DNA of 64,000 bases from Vulcaniibacterium tengchongense (GTDB taxonomy: Bacteria > Pseudomonadota > Gammaproteobacteria > Xanthomonadales > Xanthomonadaceae): NCBI RefSeq assembly GCF_003814555.1, contig NZ_RKQN01000002.1:744001-808000 (forward strand), given 5' to 3'. Made by a program: the position numbers and the translations under genes. Positions 55,268-63,156 of this stretch are shown one piece after another. Every line of letters starts with the position of its first letter. Within the stretch, counting starts at the first letter, position 1. The notes beneath the pieces are model-generated. The model was given only the letters and a program-made list of their open reading frames with translations, was not told the DNA's origin and searched no databases.

Positions 55268-56940
55268 CGCCCGCCCGGGACCGCGGCCGCGGGCTTGCCG
55301 AAGCGCTCGCCGAAGAAGTCGCCGGCGTTCCAGGCGGGCCGCTGCGGCGCGTCGGCGACCAACTCGCCGATGCGCGCGTTGAGCCGCGCCAGGCGCGCGG
55401 CGTCGGCGTACTGGATCGGCTGGTCGGCGTCGTCGCTGGGGCGGTGGTAATGCTCGCGCAGGAAGCCGTGCAGCGCGGCCTTGGCGTCGCCGTCGCGGCC
55501 CTGGACGCCGCCGATCAGGTACACCGCCGGGACGCCGGCGCGGATGAACGGATACTGGTCGCTGCGCACGAACACCGCTTCCTCCGGGAACGGATCGGGC
55601 GAGAGCTCCACCCCGACGTCGCGCGCGGCGCGATGCAGCACCGCCTGCAGGCTGGAGTGCTCGACGCCGATCGGCACCGCGTCGCGGGTCGGGGTCAGCA
55701 GCACCGGCATGTCCATGTTGACGTTGGCGACCAGCGCGCCGCGCGGCACCGCCGGATGGCGCGCGAACCACTCCGCGCCGAGCAGGCCCTTCTCCTCCGC
55801 GGTCAGGGCGACGAACAGGATCGAGCGCTTCGGCGCGCGCGGCGCCTGCGCCAGGCGGTGCGCCGCCTCCAGCATCACCGCCACGCCGAGCGCGTTGTCG
55901 AGCGCGCCGTTGTAGATCGCATCGCCGTTCACCGGCGCGCCGATGCCGACGTGGTCCAGGTGGGCGGTGAACACCACGTGCTCGCCGGCCAGCGCCGGGT
56001 CGGCGCCGGGCAGGCGCGCGACCACGTTGCGCGACTCCGCCGGCTCGATCTTCGTGCGCGCGGACAGCGCCAGCGTGCCCGGCAGGTCGAAGCCGCGCAG
56101 GCGGCCTTGGTCCAGCGCGCGGAACAGTTCCGCGGCGCGGCGGCCGCTGCCGGCGAACAGCGCCTCCGCCGCGGCGTGGGCGACGCTGGCGACCACGCGC
56201 AATCGCGGGAAGGTGTCGATGCCGCGGCCGTCCCCGGCGCGCAGACGCATCGCCGGCTTGTCCCAGTTGGCCGCGCCGCGCGCCCACGGCGAGCGCTTCT
56301 CGTCCTCGGGCCCGGCGACGAACACCGCGCCGACCGCGCCGCGCTCGCTCAGCGCCGCCAGCTTCTCGCGGTAGGAGGAATGGAACGCACGGCGGTCGTC
56401 GTCGAAGCGCTTCGGCGCGCCGTTGAACAGCACCGCGATCTTGCCGCGCACGTCGATGCCGGCGAAGTCGTCGTGGCCCAGCTCCGGCGCGTGCACGCCC
56501 TGGCCGACGAACACCGCCGGCGCCTCGACCTGGGCCTGTGCGGCGTCGAAGTTCACCGCCGGCAGGAACTGCTCGCGCCAGCGCAGCTCGGTGCGGCGGC
56601 CGCCGCGGACGACCGCCAGGCGGTTGCCCTGCGCCTCGCGGGTGCCGCGCAGCAGCGGCACCCGCTGGAAGTAGCTGCCGTCGTCGCCGGCCGGGGCCAG
56701 GCCGAGCGCGCGGTAGCGCTGCGCCACGTACGCCGCGGCCAGGTCGTAGCCGCGGGTGCCGGCCTCGCGGCCTTCGAGCAGGTCGTCGGCGAGGAAGCGC
56801 ACGTCCGCCTCGATCCGGCGCGCGTCGGCGCCTTCGGCCTCGCCGCCCGGCGCCGGCCCGGCCGCGGGCGGCGCGCCGCGCTGGCAGGCGCAGAGCAGGG
56901 CGGCGGCGGCGAACAGCGCAAGCGGACGCGCGAGGCGCAT
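55264..56940 (-). CDS. M28-family peptidase lipoprotein
   Basis: A 558-residue zinc aminopeptidase-like protein. The signal ends LLCAC with Cys19 as probable lipidation site. A PA (protease-associated) insert spans about residues 140-270, and the M28 catalytic domain shows zinc-ligand segments TAHLDHVG (His327, Asp329), GALDNALG (Asp348), TAEEKGLLGAEWFA (Glu382/383) and a later histidine in GFLREHYHRPSDD. It likely trims peptides in the periplasm. The ATG at 56940 is followed by a proper signal peptide. The stop overlaps the start of the broken racemase gene. Confidence 0.92.
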   Translation of the reverse strand: MRLARPLALFAAAALLCACQRGAPPAAGPAPGGEAEGADARRIEADVRFLADDLLEGREAGTRGYDLAAAYVAQRYRALGLAPAGDDGSYFQRVPLLRGTREAQGNRLAVVRGGRRTELRWREQFLPAVNFDAAQAQVEAPAVFVGQGVHAPELGHDDFAGIDVRGKIAVLFNGAPKRFDDDRRAFHSSYREKLAALSERGAVGAVFVAGPEDEKRSPWARGAANWDKPAMRLRAGDGRGIDTFPRLRVVASVAHAAAEALFAGSGRRAAELFRALDQGRLRGFDLPGTLALSARTKIEPAESRNVVARLPGADPALAGEHVVFTAHLDHVGIGAPVNGDAIYNGALDNALGVAVMLEAAHRLAQAPRAPKRSILFVALTAEEKGLLGAEWFARHPAVPRGALVANVNMDMPVLLTPTRDAVPIGVEHSSLQAVLHRAARDVGVELSPDPFPEEAVFVRSDQYPFIRAGVPAVYLIGGVQGRDGDAKAALHGFLREHYHRPSDDADQPIQYADAARLARLNARIGELVADAPQRPAWNAGDFFGERFGKPAAAVPGGR

Positions 56941-57116
56941 GGGCGGGCTCCGGGGAACGAGACCGCCGAAGCTAGCATCGACCGGTGCGCCCGGCGACAG
57001 TGGCGAGCGTGGATCGCTCCGCCCGTCGCCAGGCGGCCGGTCCGGTGCGCGCGACCGCGAGGGAAAACCGCGGGCGCAGGCGCCCGCCGCCCTGCGCGCT
57101 TCGGTCGTGGCCCGCC

Positions 57117-57881
57117 CTACTCCCCGCGCGGCGGGAAGCGCAGCACCACGCCGCGGTCCGGTTCGGGGCGGTTCCACAACACCGGCACCTCGCGCGGGCG
57201 GGGCGGTTCGAGTTCCCCGTCCAGCGGCGCGCGCGCGGCGTCGTCCTCGTCTTCCCAGTCGTAGCGCTTGCGCGGCGGCAGCGGGTCGGCGCGGCGCCAC
57301 AGCAGCGCGGCGATGACGCCGCCGAGCGCGCCGCCCAGGTGCGCCTGCCAGGACACGCCCGGCTCGCGCGGCAGCACCGTCAGCAGCATGCCGCCGTAGA
57401 ACAGGAAGGCGAGCATCGCCGCCGCCACCGAGGCGCGGTCGCGGCGCAGCAGGCCCAGCGCGAACACCAGGAACATCAGGCCGTGGCTCAGCCCGCTGGC
57501 GCCGAGATGGTGCGAGCCGGGCGCCCCCAGCAGCCAGGCGCCCAACCCGGCGCCGAGCCAGATCAGCGGCAGCGCGCGCCCGGTCGCGCGCGGGTACAGG
57601 CCGCCGGCGAGCGTGCCCAGCATCAGCAGCGCGATCGCGTTCGCCGCCACGTGCTCGAACGAGCCGTGCAGCAGCGGCGCGGTCAGCACCCCGAGCAGGC
57701 CTTCCGGCGCGAGCGGCCGCACCGTCCAGGCGGCGACGTCGAAGTGCGGCTGCGCGGTATGGATCGCGACCAGCGCCAGGACGAAGCCGAGGCTGAGGTT
57801 GAGCGCGCGCCGCCAGCGCCGGCGGTCGGCGCGGCGCTGCTCGGGCGTGTCGGGGACCGGTTCGGGCAGGGGCAGGTGCAT
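57117..57881 (-). CDS. Rhomboid-family intramembrane serine protease
   Basis: A 254-residue polytopic protein with six membrane segments. The catalytic dyad is Ser129 in GASG (127-130) and His181 in WQAHLGG. The conserved HxxxN motif (His77, Asn81) lies in GSFEHVAANAIALLMLG. It should cleave membrane proteins within the bilayer. The ATG at 57881 starts MHLPLPEPVPDT; upstream frame lacks homology. The C-terminal 55 residues are charged and cytoplasmic (RKRYDWEDEDDAARAPLDGE). Its targets are unknown. Confidence 0.92.
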   Translation of the reverse strand: MHLPLPEPVPDTPEQRRADRRRWRRALNLSLGFVLALVAIHTAQPHFDVAAWTVRPLAPEGLLGVLTAPLLHGSFEHVAANAIALLMLGTLAGGLYPRATGRALPLIWLGAGLGAWLLGAPGSHHLGASGLSHGLMFLVFALGLLRRDRASVAAAMLAFLFYGGMLLTVLPREPGVSWQAHLGGALGGVIAALLWRRADPLPPRKRYDWEDEDDAARAPLDGELEPPRPREVPVLWNRPEPDRGVVLRFPPRGE

Positions 57882-58055
57882 GCCACCGCAGTGGCGGCGC
57901 GCCGGCGCGATTGCAAGGGCCAGGAGAGCAACGAGGGAGAGGAACCGGAAACGGGAGGGCCGCGGCTCCGCTCGCCCGGCGATTGGTTCCCGCCCCGCGG
58001 ACCCCGGGTGCGCTGCGCTTGCCCGGGCCACGGGACCGCCCACGAGCAGCCGGCA

Positions 58056-58098
58056 CGGCCGAAGGCCGCACCCGGCAACCCGGATGCGCCTTCGGCCG
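58056..58098. repeat. Long hairpin downstream of the TerC-family gene
   Basis: CGGCCGAAGG (58056-58065) and CCTTCGGCCG (58089-58098) form a perfect ten-base stem with a 23-base loop, just past the terC-family stop codon. No T-run follows on the minus strand, so it is not a classic terminator; it could block RNA decay or be a REP-like element. Confidence 0.4.
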
Positions 58099-58104
58099 CG
58101 GGGG

Positions 58105-59061
58105 TCAGGCCGCGCCGGCGCGCGGCGGCCGCATCACGCTCAGCACCATGGTCGCGGCCAGGGTGGCGGCGACCACCGCCAGCGACCAGGCCACCGGGAT
58201 CTTGTACACGTCGACCAGCAGCATCTTGGCGCCGATGAACATCAGCACCAGCGCCAGGCCGTAGGGCAGCAGGTGGAAGCGGTCGGCGACCCCGGCGAGC
58301 AGGAAGAACATCGCGCGCAGGCCGAGCACCGCGAACACGTTCGAGGTCAGCACGATGAACGGGTCCTCGGTGATCGCGAAGATCGCCGGGATCGAGTCGA
58401 CCGCGAAGATCAGGTCGGTCACCGCGATCAGCACCATCACCACGAACAGCGGGGTGTACCAGCGCTTGCCGTCGATCCGCACCGCCAGCGCATGCCCGTG
58501 GTAGCCGGGCGTCAGCGGCAGGTGGTTGCGCATCCAGCGCAGCACCGGGTTCTTCTCCAGGTCGGGCGTCTTGCCCGCCGCCAGCAGCATCTTCACGCCG
58601 GTCAGCAGCAGGAACACGCCGAACACGTACAGCACCCAGTGGAACTTGGCCAGCAGCATGGCGCCGGCGAAGATCATCACCGCGCGCAGCACGATCGCGC
58701 CGAGCACGCCGATGATCAGCACCTTCTGGCGTTCGATCTCCGGCACCGCGAAGTAGCTGAACAGCAGCAGGAACACGAAGATGTTGTCGACCGCGAGCGA
58801 CTTCTCGACCAGGTAGCCGGTCAGGAACTCCAGGGCGATGCGCTGGCCTTCCTCCGCGCCGGAGTGCCCGGTCACCCACCACCACAGCCAGGCGTTGAAC
58901 GCCAGCGCCAGCGCGACCCAGCCGACGCTCCAGAACAGCGCCTCGCGAAACCGCACCTTGTGCGGTCCGCCGTGGCGCATCAGCAGCAGGTCGACGAGCA
59001 GCGCGGCGACCACCAGCACGCCGAACACGCTCCACAACAAAGGATTGGCGATGGTTTGCAT
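58105..59061 (-). CDS. TerC/Alx-family membrane protein
   Basis: A 318-residue polytopic protein of the TerC family, close to E. coli Alx. About nine membrane segments carry conserved acidic residues in EKSLAVDNIFVFLLLF and VTDLIFAVDSIPAIFAITEDPFIVLTSNVFA. Alx/MntP-type proteins have been linked to manganese export. A yybP-ykoY manganese riboswitch precedes the gene, so Mn2+ efflux is the best inference. GGGAG lies before the ATG at good spacing. Confidence 0.92.
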   Translation of the reverse strand: MQTIANPLLWSVFGVLVVAALLVDLLLMRHGGPHKVRFREALFWSVGWVALALAFNAWLWWWVTGHSGAEEGQRIALEFLTGYLVEKSLAVDNIFVFLLLFSYFAVPEIERQKVLIIGVLGAIVLRAVMIFAGAMLLAKFHWVLYVFGVFLLLTGVKMLLAAGKTPDLEKNPVLRWMRNHLPLTPGYHGHALAVRIDGKRWYTPLFVVMVLIAVTDLIFAVDSIPAIFAITEDPFIVLTSNVFAVLGLRAMFFLLAGVADRFHLLPYGLALVLMFIGAKMLLVDVYKIPVAWSLAVVAATLAATMVLSVMRPPRAGAA

Positions 59062-59113
59062 GAAAGCTCCCGGAATCGTGGCGTGGACCGCGGCCGGGCG
59101 CCGGAGAATGCGC

Positions 59114-59236
59114 GCACCTTCACCGCGGAAACGGTGAAGGTCTCGCTCGCAGGCCGATGGGCCTGCCGCGGCACCGGAGCCTGGGCTCGTAATGACGGCG
59201 TCCGCGAACGGGAGCTACTCCCCTTCGCCGCGAAGC
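59114..59236 (-). ncRNA. Manganese riboswitch (yybP-ykoY) upstream of the TerC/Alx gene
   Basis: Read on the minus strand from about 59230: GCGAAGGGGAGTAGC, then CCGTCATTACGAG, and finally GCGAGCGAGACCTTCACC. These are the hallmark blocks of the yybP-ykoY aptamer (GGGGAGUAG, GUCA-UACG and GAGACC) in the correct order, within about 100 bases. GAAGG and CCTTC can pair as the closing stem. ACCTTCACC can instead pair with GGTGAAGGT (59116-59141), a mutually exclusive hairpin. The element lies about 50 bases before the start codon of a TerC/Alx gene, the classic partner of this RNA. Confidence 0.85.
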
Positions 59237-59239
59237 ATA
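59234..59239 (-). promoter_or_regulatory. Putative -10 element of the TerC/Alx transcript
   Basis: On the minus strand TATGCT lies seven to eight bases before the start of the riboswitch aptamer, so transcription would begin near 59227, directly before the first aptamer stem. The -35 region is poor. Confidence 0.4.
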
Positions 59240-59272
59240 CCCGATCCGCGGCGGGCGCCGCGCGGGCGCCGG

Positions 59273-59278
59273 TACAAT
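59273..59278 (+). promoter_or_regulatory. Putative -10 element just upstream of the RlmI-like gene
   Basis: TACAAT (59273-59278) lies six bases before the ATG at 59285, so transcription would start at or within two bases of the start codon. No Shine-Dalgarno sequence precedes the ATG, consistent with a leaderless mRNA. No good -35 hexamer was found. Confidence 0.4.
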
Positions 59279-59284
59279 GCGTGG

Positions 59285-60454
59285 ATGACGCCCGAGTATC
59301 CCGCCGTACGCCTCAAGAACGCCTGGAAGTCCGCGCACCCGTGGATCTTCCAGCGCCTGGTCGACAAGCCCGCGCAGCGGCCGAAACCCGGCAGCGTGGT
59401 CGACGTGTACGGGGTCGACGGCGACTGGATCGGCCGCGGTTTCTACAACGGCCATTCGCGCATCGCCGTGCGCATCCTCGAGACCGACCCGGCGGTGCCG
59501 GTGGACGCGGCCTGGTTCGCGCGCAGGATCGCCGAGGCGGTGCGCCTGCGCCGCGAGATCCTCGGCCTGGACGAGGTCAGCGACGCCTGGCGCGTGGTGC
59601 ACAGCGAGGGCGACGGCCTCTCCGGCCTGGTCGTGGACCGCTACGGCGAGCTGCTGGTGGTGGAGTTCTTCAGCGCCGGCATGTTCCGCCACCGCGAATG
59701 GATCTACGACGCGCTGCGCGCGCAGTTCCCCGGCTGCCGCTTCTACAGCTTCGCCGACGAGCACGTGCAGAAGCAGGAGAGCTTCGACTTCCGCGCGCCC
59801 GAGCCGGTGCCGCCGGCGGTGATCACCGAGCACGGCATCAAGTTCCGCGCCGACCCGGCCGGCGCGCACAAGACCGGCTTCTTCGCCGACCAGCGCGAGA
59901 ACCGGCAATGGCTGAGCCGGTTCTGCGCGGGCAAGCGCGTGCTCGACTTGTGCTGCAACACCGGCGGTTTCGCCGTCTATGCCGCGGTGCGCGGCGCCAG
60001 CGAGGTGGTCGGCATCGACATCGACGCCGACGTGATCGAGATCGCCAAGGCCAACGCGCGGCTCAACCACGTGCGCCCGCGCTTCGTCCAGGCCGACATC
60101 TTCCCGTGGCTGCGCGACGCCGCGGCCAACGGCGAGCGCTTCGACGTGGTGATCCTCGACCCGGCCAAGATGACCCGCGACCGCGAGCAGGTGATCCCGG
60201 CCCTGAAGAAGTACCTCGACATGAACAAGCTGGCGCTCGCCACGGTGGCGCCGGGCGGGCTGTTCGCGACCTTCTCCTGCACCGGCCTGGTCAGCGAGGA
60301 GCAGTTCCTCGACATGCTGCGCCGGGCCGCGTTCTACGCCGGGCGCACGGTGCAGGTCCTCAAGGTCGGCGGCGCCGGCCCCGACCATCCGTGGCTGGCG
60401 CAGGTGCCCGAGAGCCGCTATCTGAAGGCGGTGTTCTGCCGGGTGCTCGACTGA
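59285..60454 (+). CDS. RlmI-like 23S rRNA (cytosine-5) methyltransferase
   Basis: A 389-residue methyltransferase. Residues 1-75 form a PUA RNA-binding domain (YPAVRLKNAWKSAHPWIFQ, GSVVDVYGVDGDWIGRGFYN). The Rossmann domain shows motif I VLDLCCNTGGFAVYAA, GIDIDADVIEIAKANARLN and the motif IV DPAK segment VVILDPAKMTRDRE, then FATFSCTGLVSEEQF with the catalytic-type cysteine. It is close to RlmI/YccW, which methylates C1962 of 23S rRNA, but RlmI-type enzymes are numerous, so the target is unproven. The ATG at 59285 is chosen because homology starts there. Confidence 0.9.
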   Translation: MTPEYPAVRLKNAWKSAHPWIFQRLVDKPAQRPKPGSVVDVYGVDGDWIGRGFYNGHSRIAVRILETDPAVPVDAAWFARRIAEAVRLRREILGLDEVSDAWRVVHSEGDGLSGLVVDRYGELLVVEFFSAGMFRHREWIYDALRAQFPGCRFYSFADEHVQKQESFDFRAPEPVPPAVITEHGIKFRADPAGAHKTGFFADQRENRQWLSRFCAGKRVLDLCCNTGGFAVYAAVRGASEVVGIDIDADVIEIAKANARLNHVRPRFVQADIFPWLRDAAANGERFDVVILDPAKMTRDREQVIPALKKYLDMNKLALATVAPGGLFATFSCTGLVSEEQFLDMLRRAAFYAGRTVQVLKVGGAGPDHPWLAQVPESRYLKAVFCRVLD

Positions 60455-60555
60455 GCGCAGCGGCGCCACAGCGGCGAGTGGCGGGGACGGGCGACGGGCC
60501 GAGGCCCCGCCCGTGTCCCGGTCCTGTCACCGGTTCCCGCCTCCGGGAGCGGCGA

Positions 60556-61476
60556 TCAGCGCGCCGCGGCCGCCGCCGGCATGGTCGCCGCCGGGGCCGC
60601 GGCCGGGGCGCGATTGGTCAGCACGATGCCGGCGAACACCAGCGCCAGCGCGGGCCAGAACAGCGCGCCCAGCGCTTCGCCGAACAGCAGCGCGGACGCG
60701 GCCACGCCGGTCAGCGCGATCACGTAGCCGATCTGGCTGTAGGCGGCGGCGCCGGCCCGCTTCTGCAGGTAGGCGCCGGCCAGCTGCGAGGCGATCGTCA
60801 CCGCCACCAGCCCGGCCAGCAGCGGCCACAGCGGCAGCAGCGCCGCACCGCCGGCGCCGCGCAGGCCCGCCAGGAACAGCGGCGCCAGCAGCGCCGCCTG
60901 CAGCGCCAGGGTGCCGGCCGACGCCGCCGGCGCCGCCAGCCCGGCCGGCCAGCGCCGCGAGCGGTAGACGTTGCCGGCGGCCAGCAGCATCGGCACCCCG
61001 ACCGCGACCGCCAGCGCCAGGCCCTGTTCGGCGTCGACCGCCTGCGCCCGCGGCACCAGCACCAGCAGCACCCCGGCCAGGCCCAGGCCGGTGCCGGCCA
61101 GGGTCTGCGCCGGCGGCCAGCGGCGGTCGAGCGCGGCGTTGAACAGCGCGGTGAACATCGGCGACAGCGTCACCAGCACGGTGAACACCCCGGCCGGGAT
61201 CCGCGCCAGCACCCAGTTGCCGAGCAGCGGCCCCGCGGCGATGCCGATCAGCGCCGAGGCCAGGAAATAGCGCAGATGGACCCCGTCGCGCGGCGGCAGG
61301 CGCCGCCCCAGGCCCAGCGCCAGCAGCATCAGCGCGGCCGCGCCGGCCAGCTGGACGAAGGCGATGGCGGCCTGGCTGGCGCCCGCGTTGAGCAACAATT
61401 TGGCCAGCACGAAGCCGGCGCCGACCAGGCTGCCGGTGGCGAGGGTCAGGGCGAGGCGGGTGGCCAGGGCGTTCAT
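60556..61476 (-). CDS. EamA/DMT-family transporter
   Basis: A 306-residue inner-membrane protein with ten membrane segments arranged as two five-helix EamA repeats (about residues 5-138 and 150-295). Typical segments are GSLVGAGFVLAKLLLNAGASQAAIAFVQLAGA and AYLQKRAGAAAYSQIGYVIALTGVAASALLFGEALG. Such proteins export amino acids or metabolites. The ATG at 61476 is supported by the family start. It is divergent from a LysR regulator gene 89 bases away, which probably controls it. An Ala-rich tail ends the protein. Confidence 0.92.
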   Translation of the reverse strand: MNALATRLALTLATGSLVGAGFVLAKLLLNAGASQAAIAFVQLAGAAALMLLALGLGRRLPPRDGVHLRYFLASALIGIAAGPLLGNWVLARIPAGVFTVLVTLSPMFTALFNAALDRRWPPAQTLAGTGLGLAGVLLVLVPRAQAVDAEQGLALAVAVGVPMLLAAGNVYRSRRWPAGLAAPAASAGTLALQAALLAPLFLAGLRGAGGAALLPLWPLLAGLVAVTIASQLAGAYLQKRAGAAAYSQIGYVIALTGVAASALLFGEALGALFWPALALVFAGIVLTNRAPAAAPAATMPAAAAAR

Positions 61477-61565
61477 GGCGGCGGCTTGGCGCGGCAGGGA
61501 TGCGGCGAGGTTAGGGGTTCCGGCCGTGCGGATAATCGGCCCCGGCGTCGCTAGACTGTTTCCCC

Positions 61566-62531
61566 ATGTCGACAATCCCGTCCGCGCGGGCGCCGGGCGC
61601 ACCGCTCGACCTGGCCGGCCTGCTCGCCTTCGTCCGGGTCGCCGAGCTCGGCAGCTTCGTCCGCGCCGCCGAGAACCTGGGGCTGTCCAAGGCCGCGGTC
61701 AGCAAGCAGGTGGCGGCGCTGGAACGGCGCCTGGGCGCGCGCCTGCTGCACCGGACCACCCGCCGCCTGAGCCTGACCGAGGCCGGGCAGGCCTACCTGC
61801 TGCACGCGCAGGCGGCCCTGGCCGAGGCGCGCGCGGCCGAGAACGCGGTCGCCGACACCCAGACCGTGCCGCAGGGCCGGCTGCGCGTGACCGTGCCGAT
61901 GAGCTTCGGCCTGCTGCACGTGGCGCCGTGGGTGAGCGCGTTCCTGCGCGAGTACCCGGCGATCGACCTCGACCTGCAGCTCGACGACCGCGCCCGCGAC
62001 CTGGTGCTGGAGGGCTACGACCTGGCGATCCGCTTCGGCAGCCAGCTGCGCGACTCCAGCCTGGTCGCGCGGCGGCTGTGCGACGTGCGCGTGCTGCTGT
62101 GCGCGGCGCCGGACTATCTCGAACGGCACGGCCGCCCCGGCCACCCGGACCAGCTCAACGGCTACGATTGCCTGCACTACTCCTACAACCCGACCGGCCG
62201 CGCCTGGCAGTTCCGCCGCGGCGAGGAGACCGTGCGGGTGGCGCTGGCGACGCGGATGGAGGCCAACTCCAGCCTGGCGCTGCGCGCGGCGATGCTGGCC
62301 GGCGGCGGCCTGGCGCGGGTGCCGGAGTTCGTGGTCGCCGACGACGTCGCCGCCGGGCGGCTGGAAATCGTGTTGCCGGACTGGCAACTGCCGGCGCTGA
62401 GCCTGCACGCGGTGATGCCCGAGCGCCGCTACGTGCCCGCGAAGGTGCGCGCGTTCGTCGATTTCCTCGCTGCGCGCTGGGCGGCGCAGCCGGGCTGGCG
62501 CCGCGCCGCGGACGGTGCCGATCCGCGGTGA
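61566..62531 (+). CDS. LysR-family transcriptional regulator
   Basis: A 321-residue regulator. The winged helix-turn-helix (about residues 14-75) reads LLAFVRVAELGSFVRAAENLGLSKAAVSKQVAALERRLG and RLLHRTTRRLSLTEAG. The C-terminal ligand-binding domain (about 100-305) is of the CrgA/YafC subgroup. It is divergent from the EamA exporter gene, a standard arrangement for LysR control of the neighbour. An inducer cannot be deduced. Confidence 0.95.
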   Translation: MSTIPSARAPGAPLDLAGLLAFVRVAELGSFVRAAENLGLSKAAVSKQVAALERRLGARLLHRTTRRLSLTEAGQAYLLHAQAALAEARAAENAVADTQTVPQGRLRVTVPMSFGLLHVAPWVSAFLREYPAIDLDLQLDDRARDLVLEGYDLAIRFGSQLRDSSLVARRLCDVRVLLCAAPDYLERHGRPGHPDQLNGYDCLHYSYNPTGRAWQFRRGEETVRVALATRMEANSSLALRAAMLAGGGLARVPEFVVADDVAAGRLEIVLPDWQLPALSLHAVMPERRYVPAKVRAFVDFLAARWAAQPGWRRAADGADPR

Positions 62532-62712
62532 CGCCGTGATCCCGGCGGTGTCGCCGCGGCGGACGCGGCCGCCCGGCCTGGACTGCGCGGCGCACCGCCC
62601 GCCGCGTCTCGCGCGGGACGGCGCGTTCCGGTGCGCGGTCCGCGCGCCCGCGCAAATCCGTGGCGCAGGGCCGGCCCGGCGCGCGCCGGCACGCCAGCGG
62701 AAGGCGCCGGCC

Positions 62713-63060
62713 TCAGAGCGCGCGGCCGTCGAACTGCCGCACCGGGATCGCCGCCAGGTCGATGTCTTCCAGGCAGCGCAGGTTGACCGCCGCCATCGCC
62801 TGGCCGTCGGGGCCGACGCCTTCGCCGTACGGATGCATGCCGCAGGTGCGGCAGAAGCGATGGCGGACCACGTGCCGGTTGAAGGTGTAGCTGGCCAGCG
62901 CGTCCTCGCCGCGCACCTGCAGGCGTGCGCGCGGCACGAACCACAGCAGCGCGCCCTTGCGCCGGCAAATCGAGCAATTGCAGGACAGCGCGCCGTCGAT
63001 CTCGCCGTCCACTTCGAACTTCACCGCCCCGCAGTGGCAGCTGCCTTGGTAATACGCCAT
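62713..63060 (-). CDS. GFA-family protein (glutathione-dependent formaldehyde-activating enzyme-like)
   Basis: A 115-residue zinc-binding protein. Cysteine pairs are in GSCHCGAVKF (CxC), SCNCSICRRKGALLWF (CxCxxC) and HRFCRTCGMHPYG (CxxC), the GFA (CENP-V/GFA) pattern. Length is typical for the family. Prototype GFA was proposed to bind S-hydroxymethylglutathione; most relatives have unknown roles. It is divergent from rmuC, with 96 bases between starts. Confidence 0.92.
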   Translation of the reverse strand: MAYYQGSCHCGAVKFEVDGEIDGALSCNCSICRRKGALLWFVPRARLQVRGEDALASYTFNRHVVRHRFCRTCGMHPYGEGVGPDGQAMAAVNLRCLEDIDLAAIPVRQFDGRAL

Positions 63061-63156
63061 CGTCGCTCTCCGTCCGGACGCCGCCGGCATCGGCGGCCGG
63101 CGCATTATGCCGCCGCCGGTCGCAGCCGCTGCGAACGCGGCGCTTACACTAGGCCC

